In this document: positions 4,269 through 8,374 of the stretch, piece by piece
Layout of the letters: every line of letters begins with the position of its first letter
How positions within the stretch are numbered: the first letter of the stretch is position 1
Origin: JBBDXI01 sp040902425
GTDB taxonomy: Bacteria; Planctomycetota; Phycisphaerae; Phycisphaerales; UBA1924
Assembly (NCBI GenBank): GCA_040902425.1
Contig: JBBDXI010000012.1
Coordinates: forward strand, 1-8,374
Reading direction: 5' to 3'
DNA length: 8,374 nt
Notes under the pieces: generated by a model
Told to the model about the DNA's origin: nothing
The model's input: the letters and a program-made list of their open reading frames with translations, nothing else
Databases searched by the model: none
Translations under genes and position numbers: made by a program

Positions 4269-7112
4269 ATGCCGGAGGCGACCGACACCAGGGAAAAGCA
4301 GATCTTCGGCGAGGCCCTGGAACTGAAAGGCCCGCAGCGCGAGGCGCTCCTCGACGCCGCCTGCGGCGCCGACGCCGCCCTGCGCACGCGCATCCTCCGC
4401 CTCCTCGCCGCCGCGGAGACCCAGGACGGCTTCCTCCGACAGTCCGTCGCCAACGGCGATGTCCCCCGTCCCGCCGGCGAGGGCCCCGGCTCGCGCATCG
4501 GGCCCTACAGGCTTGTCGAACAGATCGGCGAGGGCGGCTTCGGCGTCGTCTACCTCGCCGAGCAGGAGCACCCCGTCCGCCGCAGGGTCGCTTTCAAGGT
4601 CATCAAGCTGGGGATGGACACCCGCTCGGTGATCGCCCGCTTCGAGCAGGAGCGCCAGGCCCTCGCCCTCATGGATCACCCCGGCATCGCCCGCGTCCTC
4701 GACGCCGGCGCCACCACCTCCGGCCGCCCCTTCTTCGTCATGGACCTGGTCAAGGGCGAGCCCATCACCGCCTACGCCGACCGGCGGGGGCTCACCATCC
4801 CCGAGCGGCTCGAGCTCTTCCGCGAGGTCTGCGGCGCTGTCCAGCACGCCCACATGAAGGGCATCATCCACCGCGACCTCAAGCCCTCCAACATCCTCGT
4901 CAGCGAGCAGGACGGGCGCTCCCACGCCCGCGTCATCGATTTCGGCATCGCCAAGGCCACCAGCCAGCGCCTCACCGACAGCACCGTCCACACCGGCTTC
5001 CACCAGCTCATCGGCACCCCCGCCTACATGAGCCCCGAGCAGGCCACCGGCAGCCTCGACATCGACACCCGGGCCGACGTCTACTCCCTCGGCGTCGTCC
5101 TCTACGAGCTGCTCACCGGCGCCACCCCCCACGACGAGGACACGCTCCGCTTCGCCAGCGTCGCCGAGATGCAGCGCATCCTCCGCGAGGTGGACCCGCC
5201 CACCCCCAGCAGCCGCATCTCGCGGGCCGCGGCCTCCCTCCACGACCTGGCCCGCAAGCGCGGCCTCCACGACGCGCGCCTCGGCTCCGCCCTGCGCGGC
5301 GACCTCGACTGGATCGCCATGCGCGCCCTGGAGAAGGACCGCGCCCGCCGCTACGACAGCCCCGGCAGCCTCTCCGCCGACCTCGCCCGCTTCCTCGGCG
5401 GCCGCCCCGTCGAGGCCGCCCCACCCGGGGCCCTCTACCGCCTCCGCAAGACCGTCGCCCGCCACCGCGGCGCGTTCATCGCCGCGGCCCTCGTGCTCGC
5501 GACCCTCCTGCTCGGCATCGCCGGCACCACGGCCGGCCTCATCGAGGCCCGCAGCGCCCGCTTCGACGCCGAGAACGAGGCCCGGGAGTCCGACCGCAGT
5601 GCCCGGAGTGCCGAGTCCGTCAACACGCTCATGACCACCATGGTCCAGCGCGCCGGCCGCGCCAGGGAGCAGGGCCGCGCCGACATCACTGTCCGCGAGG
5701 TCATGGACGCCGCCGCCGCCGAGCTCCTCGCCGGCAAGGGCGGCCACGAGCCCGAGGTCGAGTACGCCCTCGCCCGCGCCATCACCAACACCTACCAGCA
5801 GCTCTCCCTCTACGAGCCGGCCGAGACCATGGCCCGCCTCGCGGTGGACCGCGCCGAATCCGTCTTCGGCACCCGCTCCCTCGAGGCCGCCGAGTCCCGC
5901 CAGCGCCTCGGCAACGTGCTCAAGTCCCGAGCCCAGGAGCAGGCCGCCGGCGAGCAGTACGCCCTGGCACGCGACATCTTCACCGCCGCCGGACCCGAGG
6001 CCGGCCTCCACGTCGCCCGCCTGAAGCTCGAAACCGCCGCCCTCCTCGCCGAGGACCAGCGCCTCGACGATGCCGAGCGCGAGCTGCGCGAGAGCATCGC
6101 CTGGTTCGAGGGGCACAGCGCCACCGACGACGACATGTACCTCAAGGCCCTGAACAACCTCGCCGTCGTGCTCACGCTCAAGAACGAGCACGCCAGGGCC
6201 GGCCCCATCCTCACCCGCCTCCTCGACCTCCAGGTCGAGCGCTTCGGCGAGGACGACCCGGAGACCATCGAGACGCTGCACGGCCTCGCCGTCGTCCAGG
6301 CTACCACCGGCGACCCCGCCGCCGAGGCCACCTTCCGGCGCGTCGTCGCCCTCGCCCGCCGCCTGCACGGCGATGACCACGCCTCCGTCGCCAACCTGGT
6401 CAACTCCCTGGGCACCCTCCTGATCCGCAAGGATGACCTGCCCGGGGCCGAGGCCGCCTACCGCGAGTCCGTCGAGATCAGCCGGCGCGTGCTCGGCCCC
6501 GACCACCAGGAGACCGCGGAGCGCCTCTACTCCCTCGGCGCTGTCCTCATCGACCTCGGCCGCTTCGAGGAGGCCGAGGCGCTCCTCCGCGAAGCCTCCG
6601 CCGCCTTCCACGGCCCCGCCGCCGAGGCCGCCCCCGGCGTCGCCGGCCGACCCGACGCCCTGATGACCGGCTACTGCCTCGGCCTCCTCCTCCACCGCCG
6701 CAGCGCCCTCGAAGAGGCCGAGCCCATCCTCCGGCAGGCCCTCGCCCGCGCTGAGGCCGCCCACGGCGATGGCGCCCGCTACGAGTGGATCCGCTGGGCC
6801 CTCGGCAGCGTGCTGGGGGCTGTGCTCACCGAGCGTGGGGCCTCAGAGACCCTCGCTAAGGAAGACCGCCAGGCCCACCTCCGCGAGGCCGAGGGGCTCA
6901 TCACCGCGGCCGCGGAGAGGCTCCCGGCCCTCGGGTCCAAGATGGGCGCCCGCCAACGCCGCAAGATGATTCCCGCCTCGTTCGACCGGGCTGTCCGCCT
7001 CTACACCGTCTGGAACCAGCTGGACCCCTCCCCCCTGCGCGCCGGCGCCCTCGCCGACTGGACCCGCCGCCGCGACGACGCGGCCTCCCCCGCGCCCGCC
7101 CCCCCTCCCTGA
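4269..7112 (+). CDS. Membrane Ser/Thr protein kinase with C-terminal TPR domain
   Basis: A 947-residue protein. Residues 1-75 form a short N-terminal helical region common before such kinases. The kinase domain (about 80-380) is intact: glycine loop GEGGFGVVY (87-95), ATP lysine K110 in AFKVIK, likely alpha-C glutamate E128, catalytic HRDLKPSN (201-208, base D203), DFG (224-226) and SPE (255-257). One hydrophobic membrane segment spans about 401-425. After a linker (450-490) come several TPR units in about 495-880, the clearest at 626-665, 705-745 and 747-782, with the kinesin-light-chain-like GPDHQETA pattern. With a cytoplasmic kinase, the TPR part would face the periplasm as a sensor or docking arm. 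It follows the ECF sigma gene by 8 nt, so phosphorylation of that sigma factor or of a partner is a reasonable inference. The frame is open far upstream, but 4269 is supported by its SD and by the family N-terminus. The C-terminus is a short Ala/Pro tail. Confidence 0.96.
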   Translation: MPEATDTREKQIFGEALELKGPQREALLDAACGADAALRTRILRLLAAAETQDGFLRQSVANGDVPRPAGEGPGSRIGPYRLVEQIGEGGFGVVYLAEQEHPVRRRVAFKVIKLGMDTRSVIARFEQERQALALMDHPGIARVLDAGATTSGRPFFVMDLVKGEPITAYADRRGLTIPERLELFREVCGAVQHAHMKGIIHRDLKPSNILVSEQDGRSHARVIDFGIAKATSQRLTDSTVHTGFHQLIGTPAYMSPEQATGSLDIDTRADVYSLGVVLYELLTGATPHDEDTLRFASVAEMQRILREVDPPTPSSRISRAAASLHDLARKRGLHDARLGSALRGDLDWIAMRALEKDRARRYDSPGSLSADLARFLGGRPVEAAPPGALYRLRKTVARHRGAFIAAALVLATLLLGIAGTTAGLIEARSARFDAENEARESDRSARSAESVNTLMTTMVQRAGRAREQGRADITVREVMDAAAAELLAGKGGHEPEVEYALARAITNTYQQLSLYEPAETMARLAVDRAESVFGTRSLEAAESRQRLGNVLKSRAQEQAAGEQYALARDIFTAAGPEAGLHVARLKLETAALLAEDQRLDDAERELRESIAWFEGHSATDDDMYLKALNNLAVVLTLKNEHARAGPILTRLLDLQVERFGEDDPETIETLHGLAVVQATTGDPAAEATFRRVVALARRLHGDDHASVANLVNSLGTLLIRKDDLPGAEAAYRESVEISRRVLGPDHQETAERLYSLGAVLIDLGRFEEAEALLREASAAFHGPAAEAAPGVAGRPDALMTGYCLGLLLHRRSALEEAEPILRQALARAEAAHGDGARYEWIRWALGSVLGAVLTERGASETLAKEDRQAHLREAEGLITAAAERLPALGSKMGARQRRKMIPASFDRAVRLYTVWNQLDPSPLRAGALADWTRRRDDAASPAPAPPP

Positions 7113-7120
7113 CGCCTGCC

Positions 7121-7126
7121 TACACT
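7121..7126 (+). promoter_or_regulatory. Candidate -10 box (TACACT) of rpmB
   Basis: TACACT lies 29 nt before the rpmB ATG, in the 43-nt gap after the kinase stop. It is the same hexamer as upstream of the sigma gene and one base from the tRNA promoter's TACATT. The transcript would start near 7133 and carry the SD. No -35 is recognisable in the C-rich sequence upstream. Confidence 0.4.
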
Positions 7127-7155
7127 TGCCGCCCCGCAGAAACCAGAGGCCACAC

Positions 7156-7437
7156 ATGCCCTACGAGTGCGCATTCACAGGTAAGAAGACCAAGTTCGGC
7201 AAGAAGCGTGCGTGGCACGGCCAGGCGATCACCAAGGGCGGCTTCGGCCTCAAGCCCACGGGGATCACCCGCCGCACCTTCCGGCCGAATCTGCAGGAGG
7301 TCACCGCCGTCATCGACGGCGCCCCCACCCGCGTCAAGGCCTCCACCCGCGCCATCCGCAGCGGCATGGTCATCAAGCCCCTCAAGCGCAAGTACGGCTA
7401 CACCCGCAAGCAGAAAGAGGCCGCGGCCGCCCGCTGA
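7156..7437 (+). CDS. rpmB: 50S ribosomal protein L28
   Basis: A 93-residue basic protein of the large ribosomal subunit. The N-terminal YECAFTGKKTKFG matches the L28 signature (Cys followed by a TGKK-like motif). The central GITRRTFRPNLQEV segment (36-49) corresponds to the conserved R.F.PNL stretch, and STRAIRSGMV (65-74) to the C-terminal block. Only one cysteine (C5) is present, so this is not the four-cysteine zinc-binding version. It is somewhat longer than the 78-residue E. coli protein because of an inserted glycine/lysine-rich loop near residue 27, as I recall for planctomycete L28. The start at 7156 is supported by GAGG (7146-7149) 6 nt upstream; an in-frame TTG at 7126 would overlap the promoter. 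It stands between the signalling operon and the acetyltransferase, with its own promoter candidate. Confidence 0.95.
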   Translation: MPYECAFTGKKTKFGKKRAWHGQAITKGGFGLKPTGITRRTFRPNLQEVTAVIDGAPTRVKASTRAIRSGMVIKPLKRKYGYTRKQKEAAAAR

Positions 7438-7444
7438 CCCTTGA

Positions 7445-7483
7445 CCGTGCCACGGGTTCGCCCGTCCTCGGGGCAACCCGTGC
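7445..7483 (+). repeat. Stem-loop repeat, copy B, just after the rpmB stop
   Basis: The outer stem is CACGGGTT (7451-7458) with AACCCGTG (7475-7482). The inner stem is CCCG (7461-7464) with CGGG (7469-7472) around loop TCCT. A G-C pair (7460-7474), a bulged G (7473) and an unpaired C (7459) join them. The leading CCGTGCCACGG is identical to copy A at 3281. Relative to copy A, an outer C-G pair has become G-C and an inner G-C pair has become C-G, so the fold is kept while sequence changes. It begins 7 nt after the rpmB TGA. No T-run follows. Confidence 0.75.
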
Positions 7484-7524
7484 TCCCCATTGCAGAAACT
7501 CCCGCCCAAGGTCACCCTGTCCCG

Positions 7525-8022
7525 GTGAACCCGACGCTGTCCATCCGCCCCGCCCGCGCCGGCGATGCCCCCACCCTCGCCCGCATCATGGGCGAGACCT
7601 TCCTCGCCGACCAGGCCCGCTACATTCCCGAGCCCCTCGACCCCGCCTCCATCCGCGACTACTCGCGCGCCCTCACCGCCCGCCGCTGGCAGGCCATAGC
7701 CCTCGCCGAGCTCGACGGCACCCCCGCCGGCATGATCTACGCCGAGGCCCCCAGATCGACGCCCTCAACATCCTCCCCGCCTTCCAACGCCGCGGCCTCG
7801 GCACCGCCCTGATGAACTGGATCGAGTCCTCCCTCATCGCCCGCGCCCACGCCGTCGCCACTCTCGACACCCAGGAAGCCAACGCACCTGCGCGGGTGTT
7901 CTATGAAGCCCGCGGCTACCGGGTGATCCGCCGCTGGCAGCAGACCGCTTTCACGAAGCGCCCCGTCCCCCATGGTCGCCCTCGCCAAGCACCTGATCCC
8001 GCCCGAGGACATTGGCCCCTAA
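7525..8022 (+). pseudogene. GNAT-family N-acetyltransferase interrupted by two frameshifts
   Basis: The gene reads as a GNAT acetyltransferase (acetyl-CoA-dependent transfer to an amine; substrate unknown) only if two frames are joined. From GTG 7525 (VNPTLSIRPARAGD, a typical GNAT opening) frame 1 runs to the C5 run at 7748-7752 and would stop at 7812. From there frame 3 carries the acetyl-CoA motif (LNILPAFQRRGLGTAL) and the late ARVFYEARGY motif. At the C5 run 7967-7971 the frame must return, giving the ending PMVALAKHLIPPEDIGP and a TAA at 8020-8022. One C missing in the first run and one extra in the second restore a 165-residue protein of normal family length. This suggests either homopolymer sequencing error or a recently broken gene; a -1 slip at the first run is also possible. 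The start is uncertain: GTG 7525 has only a distant AAGG, and earlier in-frame starts would run through repeat copy B. Confidence 0.82.
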
Positions 8023-8030
8023 CATCCGTC

Positions 8031-8036
8031 GAGGGA
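8031..8036 (+). promoter_or_regulatory. SD (GAGGGA) of the McsA-like gene
   Basis: GAGGGA lies 9 nt before the ATG at 8046 and supports that start. TAACAT (8020-8025), overlapping the acetyltransferase stop, is a weak -10-like hexamer; co-transcription with the upstream gene is equally possible. Confidence 0.5.
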
Positions 8037-8045
8037 CCACGGCCC

Positions 8046-8374
8046 ATGAAGTGCGACCAGTGCGATCAGGAGGCGACGGTCCACGAGCTGCGCGTCGTCG
8101 GCGGCAAGAAGGTCGAGCGACACCTCTGCGAGCGCTGCGCCCGCAAGCAGGGCATCGCCACCCAGCCCCAGATCGCACCCGTCACCCCCGAGATGGTCCA
8201 GAAGTACATGCAGGCCGTCCAGCAGGGCGCCCCGCCCACCGCCAAGCCCGGCGCCCCCGGCCCCCTCGTCAAGGCCGACACCTGCCCCACCTGCGGCCTG
8301 GGGTACCTCGAGTTCCGCCAGAGCGGCCTCCTCGGCTGCGCCGATTGTTACAAGGCCTTCGAAGGCCAGCTCGG
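8046..8374 (+). CDS. mcsA: McsA-like zinc-finger protein (5' part; runs off the window)
   Basis: The first 109 residues are visible and the gene continues beyond the right edge. Two CxxC pairs at C3/C6 and C28/C31 and two more at C80/C83 and C98/C101 form the two treble zinc sites of the McsA family, with CPTCGLGYLEF and GLLGCADCYKAF closely matching the family's second finger. A flexible Pro/Ala/Gln linker (about 38-78) joins them. The expected C-terminal UVR motif lies outside the window. In Firmicutes McsA activates the arginine kinase McsB, which marks proteins for ClpCP; a kinase gene just downstream would confirm that role. Without it, a general UVR-motif zinc protein remains possible. 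The start at ATG 8046 is 23 nt after the acetyltransferase stop and has an SD. Confidence 0.8.
   Translation, partial: MKCDQCDQEATVHELRVVGGKKVERHLCERCARKQGIATQPQIAPVTPEMVQKYMQAVQQGAPPTAKPGAPGPLVKADTCPTCGLGYLEFRQSGLLGCADCYKAFEGQL

Noticed and set aside
4161..6764. An 867-codon open frame on the minus strand opposite the kinase gene
   Set aside because: It is the G+C-rich mirror of the kinase codons, a Gly/Ala/Glu/Val-rich translation without any domain, while the plus strand encodes an intact kinase and TPR units.
7441..7524. Coding sequence before the acetyltransferase from a TTG at 7441
   Set aside because: It would translate repeat copy B; the GNAT family N-terminus begins at the GTG at 7525.

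Overview
The window is a G+C-rich (about 70 %) stretch of bacterial chromosome. A planctomycete, perhaps of the Phycisphaerae, is the best inference. It has an ECF sigma factor of the Sig-70_X6 type directly coupled to a membrane Ser/Thr kinase with a TPR tail, a pairing common in Planctomycetes and Acidobacteria. Several genes lack a Shine-Dalgarno (SD) sequence, and the ribosomal protein L28 is of the type I recall from planctomycetes. No mobile element, CRISPR array or phage gene is visible.

Region 1 (1-3280) concerns sulfur amino acids. A cystathionine gamma-lyase/synthase-type PLP enzyme is read leftward. After a 140-bp divergent spacer come, reading rightward, an unrecognised 155-residue protein and a cystathionine beta-synthase with a C-terminal CBS-domain pair. 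The two enzymes together would make the reverse transsulfuration route (homocysteine + serine -> cystathionine -> cysteine). The small protein between them has lower G+C, no clear SD, and two adjacent palindromes overlapping its putative promoter.

Region 2 (3281-3591) is mostly non-coding. It holds a stem-loop repeat right after the cystathionine beta-synthase stop, a sigma-70-like promoter, and a complete tRNA-Tyr (anticodon GTA).

Region 3 (3592-7112) is a two-gene signalling operon: the ECF sigma factor and, 8 nt later, the kinase-TM-TPR protein. The kinase SD overlaps the sigma stop codon. A string of long G runs lies across the junction.

Region 4 (7113-8374) holds rpmB (L28), a second copy of the stem-loop repeat, a GNAT acetyltransferase interrupted by two opposite frameshifts in C5 runs, and the start of an McsA-like zinc-finger protein that runs off the window.

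The most noteworthy items are the pair of stem-loop repeats with compensatory base changes, the operator-like palindromes, two genes with -10 boxes so close to the ATG that leaderless mRNAs are implied, and the possible sigma-kinase fusion by a -1 shift in the G runs. I do not see a clearly new multi-gene system; the rest is conventional gene content.
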